From assembly GCF_963691685.1 (NCBI RefSeq), contig NZ_OY829290.1:3559501-3623500 (forward strand): 64,000 nt of DNA. Reading direction: 5' to 3'. The notes under the pieces were generated by a model. It saw nothing but the letters and a program-made list of their open reading frames with translations, had not been told where the DNA came from and searched no databases. Made by a program: the position numbers and the translations under genes. Of the stretch, positions 42,670 to 51,771 are shown in pieces. The stretch is from Thalassovita sp. (GTDB taxonomy: Bacteria; Pseudomonadota; Alphaproteobacteria; Rhodobacterales; Rhodobacteraceae). Every line of letters starts with the position of its first letter. The stretch's first letter is position 1.

Positions 42670-43491
42670 TTATCCCAGCGCCATTGACGCCCGGACGGTT
42701 TGGATCGTTTGCTCGTAGAAGGTGTCGACGTCCCGCCGGGCGGCTTCGGTCTTTTTCAGCGCAAGCTCGGCCACGATCCCGTCGCGCAGGGCGCGGGTGG
42801 CGCGCATGCTGTAGGCATAATCGCGCATGTGATATCCCACAGCGATGCCGACAAATTCGCAGGCCCCGTCATCGTTCAGGTAGCCAACCTCAGACATGAT
42901 CGGCTCACCATCATGACCGCCTGTCACCTCGCCCTCACAGCCGCGGTGAAACTCGGTGAACAGCCGGATCTGTGCCGCCTCGGTTGCGGCCTGCGCTTTG
43001 GGGATGTTGTCCAGCAACTCATTGGCGTTGGGATAGGATTTGCCAAGGATCGCCAGAATTGCGCTCTGCTGCGCAAGGGTCACATCATGCAGGGCTGAAA
43101 TACGCACCAGATCCTCATCACTCAGGAATCCCGGGGCATTCAGCATCATGGTCAGCAGGAAATTATAGTTTGCATTGGCATTGGGCCAGGCATCACTGAC
43201 CCGCCCCTCATCTGCCGTGCCTTCCCAAAGCGCCAGCGTGGTGGTCACGCTTTGAATGTCCGCATAGGCGCGGGCAAAGGTCATATCGCTGAAGAACCCG
43301 CGATATTCGCTGCGGGCCGCATCCAACTCAGCCGCCAGCGCGTTCAACTGGTTTTGCAGCCCTTGAATGGCCGCACCATTCACCATGCTTTCATAAAGCG
43401 CCCGGCCGATCCCCAGTATTGAAAACGCCGCCACAGCCACCGTGCCGGCATCTTTGGCCTCGACCATCTTAATTGTCTTTGCTTCCGTCAT
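42670..43491 (-). CDS. Hypothetical protein
   Basis: 273 aa, not recognised. A mildly hydrophobic segment (about 17-34, GTVAVAAFSILGIGRALYES) could be a membrane or buried helix. A coiled region follows (LQNQLNALAAELDAARSEYR). The centre has an acidic patch with two Cys (RGCEGE and GACEFVG), and the C-terminus is helical (LRDGIVAELALKKTEAARRD). No signal peptide. It stands alone between the SDR and sulfotransferase genes. Confidence 0.6.
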   Translation of the reverse strand: MTEAKTIKMVEAKDAGTVAVAAFSILGIGRALYESMVNGAAIQGLQNQLNALAAELDAARSEYRGFFSDMTFARAYADIQSVTTTLALWEGTADEGRVSDAWPNANANYNFLLTMMLNAPGFLSDEDLVRISALHDVTLAQQSAILAILGKSYPNANELLDNIPKAQAATEAAQIRLFTEFHRGCEGEVTGGHDGEPIMSEVGYLNDDGACEFVGIAVGYHMRDYAYSMRATRALRDGIVAELALKKTEAARRDVDTFYEQTIQTVRASMALG

Positions 43492-43639
43492 TCGTCGTTC
43501 CTAAAAATAAGTGAAAACAAACGCGTAAACGGCGGGCGACGCCTATCGCGCCAGACCGCCAGACCATTCAAACATGATGGATTTAGCCCGTTCAGGCCGC
43601 AGGACCAGTTGCGGCGCAATAGAATGCGGGCATTAAGGC

Positions 43640-44302
43640 TTAGACAAAGGCCGGATCTTCAAACCGGTAGCCGAAGCGTTCAATATCCTCGGCACAGATT
43701 TCCGCCAGGAAGGCCGCATCAGTGTCTGAGTAATAGCGGCGATAGTCCCCGGCACGTGATGAGGCATTGGCGCGGGGCAGATCAATGGTGAAGCCCAGAT
43801 GGGCCTCCACCTCGGGCAGGTCCTCTTCCAGATGCTCCAGCCGGACGTATTGGTCACAAACCTCATTGCCGCGGGCATCGGTCATATAGTGCCGGGCGGG
43901 GGCCTGTTTCTGCGCCTGCCAGGTCATCGGATGCGACAGGAAGCCGGAAAACTCCTCACTTCGCGCCAGTTGGATGGCGGGGTGGTCAAAGGTCTGGCGT
44001 TGCAGCCAGTGATAATAGCTGACCATCCGATCCCAGGGGTTCCGCACCATCGTGAAGGTGAAGTAGCGCTCCACCTCATCCGGGCCGACCAGCCCTTCGA
44101 TATCGGCAAGTGTTGAGTGTTTCCAGAGCCTTCCGCGCGTCTCAACCCCGTTGAAACGCCGCCGCCGTTTAGCCGCCTTTGGCGTATCCCCGATCAGCAC
44201 ATCATCTTTCTTGGCACGATCCTCCAACGCCAGCGCCATTGAGGTGCCACCGGTCTTGGGGATGTGAATGAAGATGTATTGCCGCCCGTGAGAGATAAAC
44301 AT
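43640..44302 (-). CDS. Sulfotransferase family 2 protein
   Basis: 220 aa. YIFIHIPKTGGTSMALAL is the 5'-phosphosulfate loop for PAPS, and FTMVRNPWDRMVSYYHWLQ is the 3'-phosphate block. It moves sulfate from PAPS to a carbohydrate or other acceptor, commonly in surface polysaccharides. No polysaccharide gene is near, and the acceptor is unknown. Cytoplasmic; no membrane anchor. Confidence 0.85.
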   Translation of the reverse strand: MFISHGRQYIFIHIPKTGGTSMALALEDRAKKDDVLIGDTPKAAKRRRRFNGVETRGRLWKHSTLADIEGLVGPDEVERYFTFTMVRNPWDRMVSYYHWLQRQTFDHPAIQLARSEEFSGFLSHPMTWQAQKQAPARHYMTDARGNEVCDQYVRLEHLEEDLPEVEAHLGFTIDLPRANASSRAGDYRRYYSDTDAAFLAEICAEDIERFGYRFEDPAFV

Positions 44303-44461
44303 GCCCCCAAGCTAGCCAATTTGACCCGGACGGAAAAGCCCGAAGCGCAGGTCAACAACAATGCTGCATCCGCAACATTATTTCACTCATACGCAATAAT
44401 ACGTTCTTTTCATTCTTGCCGCATCTGCACAATATACCCCCATCACGAACAGGAGGATCCC

Positions 44462-46087
44462 ATGGGCTGGATGGCGGATGAAACAGGTCTAGGCAAAACG
44501 CAGGCGAACTATGTGCCGCTGACACCGCTGTCGTGGTTGCAGCGCGCGGCCGTGATTTACCGAGACCACCCGGCCGTGGTCTATGGCAGTCACCGCAAAA
44601 GCTACGGCGAATACCACGCCCGGGTCAGCCGGCTGGCCTCGGCCCTGAAAGGTCTGGGCGTTGCCCCCGGTGATGTGGTGGCCACGATCCTGCCCAACAT
44701 CCCCGCCCAGGCCGAAGCGCATTTCGGCGTCCCCGCCTGTGGGGCAGTGCTCAACACCATCAACACCCGGGTGGAGCCCGAAACCATCGCCTATATTCTG
44801 GACCATGGCGGCGCCAAGGTGGTGCTTTGTGATCCGCAGTTTCTGCCCTCTCTCGCCACCGCGCTGGAGTTGATGGACGGCCCCGCCCCGCAGATCATTG
44901 AGGTTGCGGATGATCAGGCCGGCGTCCACGCCCATCGCCACTACATGGAGTATGAGGCACTCTTGGACAGCGGCGATCCGACCTTTGAGTGGGTCATGCC
45001 GCAGGACGAATGGGAAAGCATCGCGCTGAACTACACCTCCGGCACCACCGGGCGCCCCAAGGGGGTGGTCTACCACCACCGCGGCGCTTATCTGAACGCG
45101 ATGGGCCAGGTGATCAGCTGGCGCATGGTGCTGCACCCGCGCTACCTGACCATCGTGCCGCTGTTTCACTGCAACGGCTGGTGCCACACCTGGCTGATGC
45201 CCGCGATGGGCGGCACGGTTGTGTGCTGCCGCGACATCACTGCCAAAGCCATCTATGACGCCATCGCCGACGAAGGTGTCACCCACTTCGGCGGTGCCCC
45301 CATTGTTCTGAACACCCTTGTCCACGCCGCCGAGGCCGACCGCCGCAGCTTCGACCATGTGGTGGAGGTGTTCACCGCCGGTGCGCCGCCCGCCCCCGCA
45401 ACCCTTGCCGCGATTGAGCCGATGGGCTTCAACATCACCCAGGTCTACGGCTTGACCGAGGTCTACGGCCCCGCCACCGAATGCACCTGGAAATCCGATT
45501 GGGATCCGCTGCAGGGCGACGACCGCGCCGCGATCAAGGCCCGTCAGGGGGTTGCCATGCCCGCCTATGAACATGTCACCGTGGTTGATGAAAACATGCA
45601 GCAAATCCCGATGGATGGCAGCACACAGGGCGAAATCGTGTTTCGCGGCAACGGGGTGATGAAAGGCTACCTGAAAAACCCCGAAGCCACCGAAGAGGCC
45701 TTCAAGGGCGGCTATTTCCATTCCGGCGACATCGCGGTGCAACATCCCGACAGCTACGTGCAGATCGCGGACCGCGCCAAAGACATCATCATCTCAGGCG
45801 GGGAAAACATCTCCTCCGTCGAAGTTGAGGGCGTCTTGATGGCCCATCCCGATGTGTTGCTCTGCGCAGTTGTTGCCAAACCGGATGAAAAATGGGGGGA
45901 GGTTCCTTGCGCCTTTGTCGAATTGAAAGACGGCCACCAGGCAGAAGAGGCGGCCCTGATCGCCTTTGCCCGTGAACGGCTGGCCGGGTTCAAAACACCG
46001 AAAAAGGTCGTTTTTCAGGAACTGCCGAAAACATCGACCGGCAAAATCCAGAAATTTGAACTGCGCAGCATCGCCAGATCGCTCTGA
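44462..46087 (+). CDS. Acyl-CoA synthetase (AMP-binding, medium-chain/AlkK-like)
   Basis: 541 aa. The adenylation motifs are ALNYTSGTTGRPKGVVYHHR, QVYGLTEVYGPATECTW, YFHSGDIAVQHPDSY and the catalytic Lys in LPKTSTGKIQKFELRS. It activates a carboxylic acid to the CoA ester. The start at 44462 follows AGGAGG; the upstream open frame crosses the sulfotransferase gene on the other strand and is not used. DmdB-like activity on methylmercaptopropionate is one alternative in this group. Confidence 0.87.
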   Translation: MGWMADETGLGKTQANYVPLTPLSWLQRAAVIYRDHPAVVYGSHRKSYGEYHARVSRLASALKGLGVAPGDVVATILPNIPAQAEAHFGVPACGAVLNTINTRVEPETIAYILDHGGAKVVLCDPQFLPSLATALELMDGPAPQIIEVADDQAGVHAHRHYMEYEALLDSGDPTFEWVMPQDEWESIALNYTSGTTGRPKGVVYHHRGAYLNAMGQVISWRMVLHPRYLTIVPLFHCNGWCHTWLMPAMGGTVVCCRDITAKAIYDAIADEGVTHFGGAPIVLNTLVHAAEADRRSFDHVVEVFTAGAPPAPATLAAIEPMGFNITQVYGLTEVYGPATECTWKSDWDPLQGDDRAAIKARQGVAMPAYEHVTVVDENMQQIPMDGSTQGEIVFRGNGVMKGYLKNPEATEEAFKGGYFHSGDIAVQHPDSYVQIADRAKDIIISGGENISSVEVEGVLMAHPDVLLCAVVAKPDEKWGEVPCAFVELKDGHQAEEAALIAFARERLAGFKTPKKVVFQELPKTSTGKIQKFELRSIARSL

Positions 46088-46227
46088 CGCGCGGGCGGCT
46101 TTGTCCCGGCTAATGGCACACGCGGGACCGGAAAAACGGGTGGGGGCCACGCCCACCCCGCATCCCGCGTTGCCGCCTTGGGTCTGCCCGTGTTATCCAT
46201 CGGGAAAAACAGGCAGAGCAGCCCGCA

Positions 46228-47271
46228 ATGAGCACCGCGCTACGCAAATATCAACGTCTGGAAGCCACCGCGCTCTGGCGTCCCACGCCCGAGGAGCAGC
46301 GGCGCGAGGTCATCGTTTCCATCGGCGATGCCACTTTGGTGATCACCGACATGCAGGACCGGGCACTGACCCATTGGTCCCTGCCCGCGCTGCAACGGGC
46401 CAATCCCGGCAGTTGGCCGGCGCTCTACCACCCTGATGGCGACAGCGGCGAAACCCTTGAACTGGCTGAGGGCGAGGAGGAGATGGTCGCCGCCATCGAA
46501 AAGCTGCGCGCGGCCATCGAAAAACGTCGTCCCCGTCCCGGACGACTGCGCTGGTGGATGATGGGCCTCTCGCTCAGCTCAGTTTTGGCGGTTGGGGTGT
46601 TCTGGTTGCCGGGGGCGGTTGTCGAGCACACCATCTCGGTTCTGGCCCCCAGTCAGAAACGCGCCCTGGGTGAGGCCCTGTTGGCCGAGGCAGAAGGGTT
46701 CAGCGGACAGCGCTGCCAGAAACCTGCGCAGGGTGCCGTGCTGACCCGGCTGGCCGAACGCATGCGCCCCATCGCGCCGAACACGCTGCACATTCACGTG
46801 GTGCGCGACAGCCAGGTTGAGGTGGCGATGCTGCCCGGCAACCTGATGCTGCTGAACAGTCGTCTGCTGGAGGATTACGAAGTCCCCGATGTGGCCGCAG
46901 GCTATATTCTGGCCGAACTCCTGCATGCCCAGTCCAATGACCCGCTGCACGGGCTACTGTCTGACAGCGGCATGCTGGCCAACCTGCAACTGCTGGCAAC
47001 CAGCACTTTGGATGCCACCAGCCTGCGCAACCATGCCGAGGCCCTGCTGAGCGGCACACGGGGTGCCACCGTCCAGCCCACCCCGCATGAGGCGCTGCTG
47101 ATGGCCTTCCGCACGGCGGAGGTCAAATCGACGCCCTATGCCTATGCCGTTGATCTGTCGGGGGAAACCACGCTTGCCTTGATTGAGGCCGATCCCTTCC
47201 CGCAGGCCGCGCCGCGCCCGGTTCTCAGCGATGCGGACTGGCTGCGTCTGCAGGCGATCTGCGAAGGCTAG
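46228..47271 (+). CDS. Membrane protein with a degenerate M48-like peptidase domain
   Basis: 347 aa. One membrane helix (about 110-130) separates a cytoplasmic N-terminal part from a domain with the layout of M48 metalloproteases. VEVAMLPGNLMLLNSRLLED resembles the ALPGG...TSGLL strand, and AAGYILAELLHAQSNDPL stands where M48 has HExxH. The first His is Ala (229), while Glu230 and His233 remain, so zinc binding should be lost or weak. It would be a pseudo-enzyme, perhaps a chaperone or regulator of another protease. The ribosome site is weak. Confidence 0.6.
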   Translation: MSTALRKYQRLEATALWRPTPEEQRREVIVSIGDATLVITDMQDRALTHWSLPALQRANPGSWPALYHPDGDSGETLELAEGEEEMVAAIEKLRAAIEKRRPRPGRLRWWMMGLSLSSVLAVGVFWLPGAVVEHTISVLAPSQKRALGEALLAEAEGFSGQRCQKPAQGAVLTRLAERMRPIAPNTLHIHVVRDSQVEVAMLPGNLMLLNSRLLEDYEVPDVAAGYILAELLHAQSNDPLHGLLSDSGMLANLQLLATSTLDATSLRNHAEALLSGTRGATVQPTPHEALLMAFRTAEVKSTPYAYAVDLSGETTLALIEADPFPQAAPRPVLSDADWLRLQAICEG

Positions 47272-47299
47272 GCCACATAGCGCCCAGCCAGAAACGCAA

Positions 47300-47323
47300 A
47301 AGGCCGGGAGATGCCCCGGCCTT
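47300..47323 (-). terminator. Rho-independent terminator of the SPOR protein gene
   Basis: AAGGCCGGG (47300-47308) pairs with CCCGGCCTT (47315-47323), followed by TTTT on the minus strand. Confidence 0.8.
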
Positions 47324-47344
47324 ACACATTCTCTGTCGAACCGC

Positions 47345-48880
47345 TTAGCGCAGATAGGCGTCCTTGAACCCCGACCGGCGCACGATTGACAGCGCCGCAT
47401 TGGCCTGCCCGCTGTCGACAAAGGGACCAACCACCACCAGCTGCACCGGTTTGCCGCCGCGCTTGGCGTTCCAGATCCGCATGGGCAGACCTTTGGCCGC
47501 CAGATTGCCTGCTGTGCGTTGCGCATTGCCCGCTTGGGCAAACATCGCAACCTGCACATAGGTTTTCGTCGCCTCATTCGTCGTGGGGGTGGGCTTGGCG
47601 GCAGGCTTCTTTTTGGCCTGCTTCACCTTGCTGCGCACCGCCGGTGCCTTCGGTTCAGTCACAAAGGACTTGCTCGACAGGGTAGCCTGACCCGAAATCG
47701 ACGTTGAGGTTGCCGCATTCTGCGCTGCGAAACTGGTGTAGGGATAGCTGAGGCCCGGATAGTGACGTGTCACATCCCGCCCCGAAGCCCGGTCAATCAA
47801 CTGACGCGGCACGGTCTGCGTCCAGATCAGATCCATCGAGGCCTTACCGGCCATGGTCTGATGCGCCCGTTTCGGGTTCAGCCGATCATCTTCCCACAGC
47901 GGCCGGTAGCCTTCGGGGATGCCCACAAGCAGGGCCGAGCGCTGCTGCTTTTCATAGACATGCCGCGGCACAACCCGCTGACTGCCCGCGGCAACAGCCA
48001 CATAATCCGAAGCCGCTGCCGCCTGCGTGCGGCTTTGCGGAACCGGCGAAACACTCTGCGGTGTGACCCGCACCCCGGTTGCCGACGGGGCCGAAGCGAT
48101 GGTTGCCATCGGCGCCGCAAAGGTCCCCAGCGGCACGGTTGGGGCTGGAGTGGTTGCATAGCCCACCGGTGATTGCTGCTGTGGTCCGCAGCGCACGCCA
48201 CTGCCGGAGCCCAGATATCGTTGACTGACGGCTGAGCCGCCGGGACAGGCCGGGCTCACGGGCTGCGCCACGCGGCGCGGGCTTGGCGCGGCCACAGGCG
48301 CGGGTGTTGATGATTTCACCACAGTGTCCGCAGGCGGTTGCGGCGCGGCCTGCACTGTGCTGCTGGTGCGCGGCTTAAACAGGGACGACAGGGTGAACCG
48401 GGGCTGACGCTGTGTGGTCGCTGCTGTTGTGGCGGCGGGGGCAATCACCTCGGCCTTTGGCGGGGCTTTGACCTGCGGCGCGGCAACCGTCGCCCGCGCG
48501 GTGCGCACCGGTTGTGTGGTGGCAGCAGGTGCAGGTTTCGGCGCAGCTTTCTGTGCGGCAGGTTTGGCGGCCACAACGGCCGGCACGGGATCTGGATCCG
48601 GGATCACCGGCAAATCAGCAGATTGCGCTTGCGCAAAGGTCGGCTTCGCGTTGCAGATGTGCTGACGGCTGCGGCTGACGCGGGGGATCCAGTTCACCAA
48701 CCCGCCTGTGCTGGCGCGAATATAAACGCAGCCCCGGCTGTCAACATACTGGCGCCCATTGAAACTGCTGGGCGGAAACTCGGCAGGAATGCTGGTATCC
48801 GTGCGCGCCATTGCAGGCGCAACGGTAAAGCCGGTAGATGCAAGAATGACAGCGGTTACGACTGCGCGTTTAAAACTCAT
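47345..48880 (-). CDS. Secreted SPOR-domain protein
   Basis: 511 aa. A Sec signal peptide (about 1-27, VVTAVILASTGFTVAPAMA) is followed by a Cys-containing N-domain (RGCVYIRASTGGLVNWIPRV). A long Pro/Ala-rich low-complexity linker (about 90-330) leads to a C-terminal SPOR domain (about 435-511, TYVQVAMFAQAGNAQRTAGN...LVVVGPFVDSGQANAALSIV). SPOR domains bind denuded septal peptidoglycan, so it probably acts in the periplasm at division sites. The start at 48880 follows GGGGGC; an ATG 12 codons upstream is less likely. Confidence 0.85.
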   Translation of the reverse strand: MSFKRAVVTAVILASTGFTVAPAMARTDTSIPAEFPPSSFNGRQYVDSRGCVYIRASTGGLVNWIPRVSRSRQHICNAKPTFAQAQSADLPVIPDPDPVPAVVAAKPAAQKAAPKPAPAATTQPVRTARATVAAPQVKAPPKAEVIAPAATTAATTQRQPRFTLSSLFKPRTSSTVQAAPQPPADTVVKSSTPAPVAAPSPRRVAQPVSPACPGGSAVSQRYLGSGSGVRCGPQQQSPVGYATTPAPTVPLGTFAAPMATIASAPSATGVRVTPQSVSPVPQSRTQAAAASDYVAVAAGSQRVVPRHVYEKQQRSALLVGIPEGYRPLWEDDRLNPKRAHQTMAGKASMDLIWTQTVPRQLIDRASGRDVTRHYPGLSYPYTSFAAQNAATSTSISGQATLSSKSFVTEPKAPAVRSKVKQAKKKPAAKPTPTTNEATKTYVQVAMFAQAGNAQRTAGNLAAKGLPMRIWNAKRGGKPVQLVVVGPFVDSGQANAALSIVRRSGFKDAYLR

Positions 48881-48946
48881 TTGTGCCCCCACACAATGTG
48901 CAGGGGCACTCTGCACGAATCAGCGACTCGTGTAAAGAATCGGGGC

Positions 48947-49579
48947 TTATTTTGTGCCGAACATCCGGTCGCCCGCATCCCCTAGTCCGGGCATGATGTA
49001 GCCTTTTTCGTTCAAACACTCATCAAGTGAGGCCGTTACGATCGGCACATCAGGGTGGGCTTCCTTCATTTTTGCAACGCCTTCAGGCGCGGCCAGAAGG
49101 CACATGAAGCGGATATTTGTGGCGCCTGCCTCTTTCAGCAGATCAATCGCAGCCGCCGAGGAATTGCCGGTGGCCAGCATCGGATCAACGGCAATGACCA
49201 GACGATCTTCAAGGTTTTCAGGCACCTTGAAGTAATACTGCACCGGCTGCAGGGTCTCTTCGTCGCGATAGAGGCCAACAAAACCCACGCGCGCACCGGG
49301 GATCAGCTCCAATACGCCGTCCATCAGGCCGTTGCCGGCCCGCAGGATCGACACCAGCGCCAGCTTTTTGCCTTGCAGCACCGGGGCGTCCATCTCTTCC
49401 ATCGGGGTTGAGATGCGTTTGGTGGTCAGCTCCATTTCGCGGGTGATCTCATAGGCCAGCAGCTGGCTGATTTCACGCAGGAGACGGCGGAATTCGGGGG
49501 TGGCGGTGTCCTTATCCCGCATCTGGGTCAGCTTGTGCTGCACCAGCGGGTGGTCCACGACGGTCAGATGTTCGCTCAT
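48947..49579 (-). CDS. upp: Uracil phosphoribosyltransferase
   Basis: 210 aa. It makes UMP from uracil and PRPP. The PRPP loop is VIAVDPMLATGNSS, and the uracil site is near the C-terminus (EKGYIMPGLGDAGDR). Its ATG overlaps the add stop (TGATG). Last gene of the cdd-deoA-deoB-add-upp nucleoside salvage operon. Confidence 0.95.
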   Translation of the reverse strand: MSEHLTVVDHPLVQHKLTQMRDKDTATPEFRRLLREISQLLAYEITREMELTTKRISTPMEEMDAPVLQGKKLALVSILRAGNGLMDGVLELIPGARVGFVGLYRDEETLQPVQYYFKVPENLEDRLVIAVDPMLATGNSSAAAIDLLKEAGATNIRFMCLLAAPEGVAKMKEAHPDVPIVTASLDECLNEKGYIMPGLGDAGDRMFGTK

Positions 49580-50562
49580 CAGGCTTCCAATCGCTGTTTG
49601 ATACGTGTCTTTGTATCGGCGTCGCAGAAGGCGGCGTCAATCGCTGTCATATTCAAAGTTGTGAAATCTTCGGCGCCCCAGCCAAAGGCCTGCTCCAGCA
49701 TTTCATATTCTTTGGTCATCGTGGTGTGGAAGAAGGGCGGATCATCGGTGGACACCGTGACCTTCACGCCCGCATCGCGCAGCCGTTTGATCGGGTGATC
49801 CTTGATCGACGGGTAAACCCCCAGCACCACGTTTGAGCCCGGGCAAACCTCCAGCGTGACACCTTCGTCGATGACCCGCTGCATCAGCGCCTCATCTTCA
49901 ATCACCTGAACCCCGTGGCCCAGACGCTCCACCTTCAGATCATCCAGCGCCTGACGGATCGATTCCGGTCCGCCCCATTCACCGGCGTGGGTGGTCAGCT
50001 GCAGACCGGCCTCACGGGCGCAGTCGAAGGCCCATTTGAAGGTGCCTTGGGTGAACTGGTTCTCATCGCCCCCCATGCCGAAACCGGTGATGAAATCGCC
50101 CTTGGTTTCTGCCGCACATTGCGCGGTTTCCTTGGCCCATTCACCACCGAAGTGACGGATGCAGGTCACGATACCCTTCAGCGTGATGCCATGCGCGGCC
50201 TCAGCCTTGTCAGCCGCTTCCTGAATGGCGTGCAGGTATTCCTTCCACGCCCCCACATCACGGCCGCCGCAGAAATCGGGGCTGATGAAGCTTTCGGCGT
50301 AGATCACGCCGTTGGCGGCGCATTCTTCCAGCACGGCGGTGGTCAGGCGGGCATAGTCTTCGGGGCTTTTCAGCACCGAGGTAGCGGCTTCATAGACGCT
50401 GAGGAAATGCACAAAATCCTTGAAGGCATAGCTGCCGTCGTCGTTGAAGACACCCTCAAGGTCGACCTTCTTTTCATGCGCCAGCTGCCGAATGAAGGCG
50501 GGCGGGGCCGCGCCTTCGTGGTGCAGGTGCAATTCAACTTTGGGAAACTGGTTCCAGCTCAT
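49579..50562 (-). CDS. add: Adenosine deaminase
   Basis: 327 aa. It deaminates adenosine to inosine. The zinc ligands are in VELHLHHEGA and THAGEWGG (with Glu nearby), plus the SLD-like VSTDDPPFF. It overlaps deoB by ATGA at its start and upp at its end. Part of the salvage operon; adenine deaminase activity is a less likely alternative. Confidence 0.92.
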   Translation of the reverse strand: MSWNQFPKVELHLHHEGAAPPAFIRQLAHEKKVDLEGVFNDDGSYAFKDFVHFLSVYEAATSVLKSPEDYARLTTAVLEECAANGVIYAESFISPDFCGGRDVGAWKEYLHAIQEAADKAEAAHGITLKGIVTCIRHFGGEWAKETAQCAAETKGDFITGFGMGGDENQFTQGTFKWAFDCAREAGLQLTTHAGEWGGPESIRQALDDLKVERLGHGVQVIEDEALMQRVIDEGVTLEVCPGSNVVLGVYPSIKDHPIKRLRDAGVKVTVSTDDPPFFHTTMTKEYEMLEQAFGWGAEDFTTLNMTAIDAAFCDADTKTRIKQRLEA

Positions 50563-51770
50563 AGAAAACTCCGTCCTGGCCCTTCTGCGGCCACATCCAA
50601 ATGCGCAGCCACCGAGGCTGCAACGTCAACAAAGGCGACCTGCCCAATGCTGCCAGCCCCCTTGCCCGCAATCAGCACCGGGGTACGTTCGCGGGTGTGG
50701 TCGGTGCCGGGCCAGCTGGGATCATTGCCATGATCTGCGGTGATCAGCAGCATATCGTCGGGGCGCAGCTGCGGCAGAATGGTGGATAGTTCAGCATCAA
50801 ACCATTCCAAAGCCCGCGCATAGCCCGAGATATCGCGGCGGTGACCATAGAGGCTGTCGAACTCGACAAAATTGGCAAAGACCAAGCTGCCCTCTTCCGC
50901 CTCAGCCACCAGATCCTTCAGGTGGCCCATCAGCTGGGCATCTGACCCTTTGCGCAGATCATCGATCCCCCGCATTGAGAAGATATCGCCAATCTTTCCA
51001 ACGCCATAGACCTTGCGCCCCGCACCCTGCACCCAGTCACACAGGGTGGCTGAGGGCGGCGCGATGGCATAGTCATGGCGGTTGGTTGTCCGGGTGAAGC
51101 CTTCAGCCTCAGACCCGATGAAGGGGCGGGCAATGACCCGGCCCACTTTCATGTCATGCAGATAGGGCGCCACGTCCTGACAGAGCTGCAACAGCCGGTC
51201 GAGGCCGAAATGCTCTTCATGGGCAGCGATCTGCAATACGCTGTCTGCCGAGGTGTAGCAGATCGGCCAGCCGGAACGGATATGTTCGGCGCCAAAATCG
51301 GCGATCACCTGGGTGCCCGAGGCATGGCAATTTGCCAAAATCCCTTCGGTGCCAGCATGTTGTGCAATGTGTTTGCTCAGCGCGTCGGGGAAGCTGGGCT
51401 GCTGATCGGGGAAATAATGCCAGTCCCACGGCACCGGTACGCCGGCCAGTTCCCAATGCCCCGATGGGGTATCCTTGCCCGGGGACACCTCGGTCGCCGC
51501 GCCCCAAAGGCCGGTTGGCTCTGCCGCCAGGCCCGGCGCCTCATCGCCCGAGGCCAGCGCAACCGCGCGGCCCAACCCAAGCGCATCCAAAGTTGGCAGT
51601 CTCAAAGGTCCGGAACGACCATCTTCACCGCGCCCCTCGGCGCAGCCGTCGGCAATATGGCCGACGGTGTTCGCGCCCGTGTCGGGCAGCGACCCGTTAT
51701 AAAATTTGTCGGCATCAGGGGCGCCCCCGATACCGACTGAATCGATCACAACCAAAAATGCGCGCGCCAT
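50559..51770 (-). CDS. deoB: Phosphopentomutase
   Basis: 403 aa. It interconverts (deoxy)ribose 1- and 5-phosphate. The metal and phosphate residues are in FLVVIDSVGIGGAPDADKF with DTGANT (the phospho-Thr), NFVEFDSLYGHRRD and LLITADHGNDPSWPGTDHTR. The true start at 51770 gives the family N-terminus; the longer open frame upstream lies inside deoA. One base separates it from the deoA stop. Confidence 0.95.
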   Translation of the reverse strand: MARAFLVVIDSVGIGGAPDADKFYNGSLPDTGANTVGHIADGCAEGRGEDGRSGPLRLPTLDALGLGRAVALASGDEAPGLAAEPTGLWGAATEVSPGKDTPSGHWELAGVPVPWDWHYFPDQQPSFPDALSKHIAQHAGTEGILANCHASGTQVIADFGAEHIRSGWPICYTSADSVLQIAAHEEHFGLDRLLQLCQDVAPYLHDMKVGRVIARPFIGSEAEGFTRTTNRHDYAIAPPSATLCDWVQGAGRKVYGVGKIGDIFSMRGIDDLRKGSDAQLMGHLKDLVAEAEEGSLVFANFVEFDSLYGHRRDISGYARALEWFDAELSTILPQLRPDDMLLITADHGNDPSWPGTDHTRERTPVLIAGKGAGSIGQVAFVDVAASVAAHLDVAAEGPGRSFL

Positions 51771-51771
51771 C

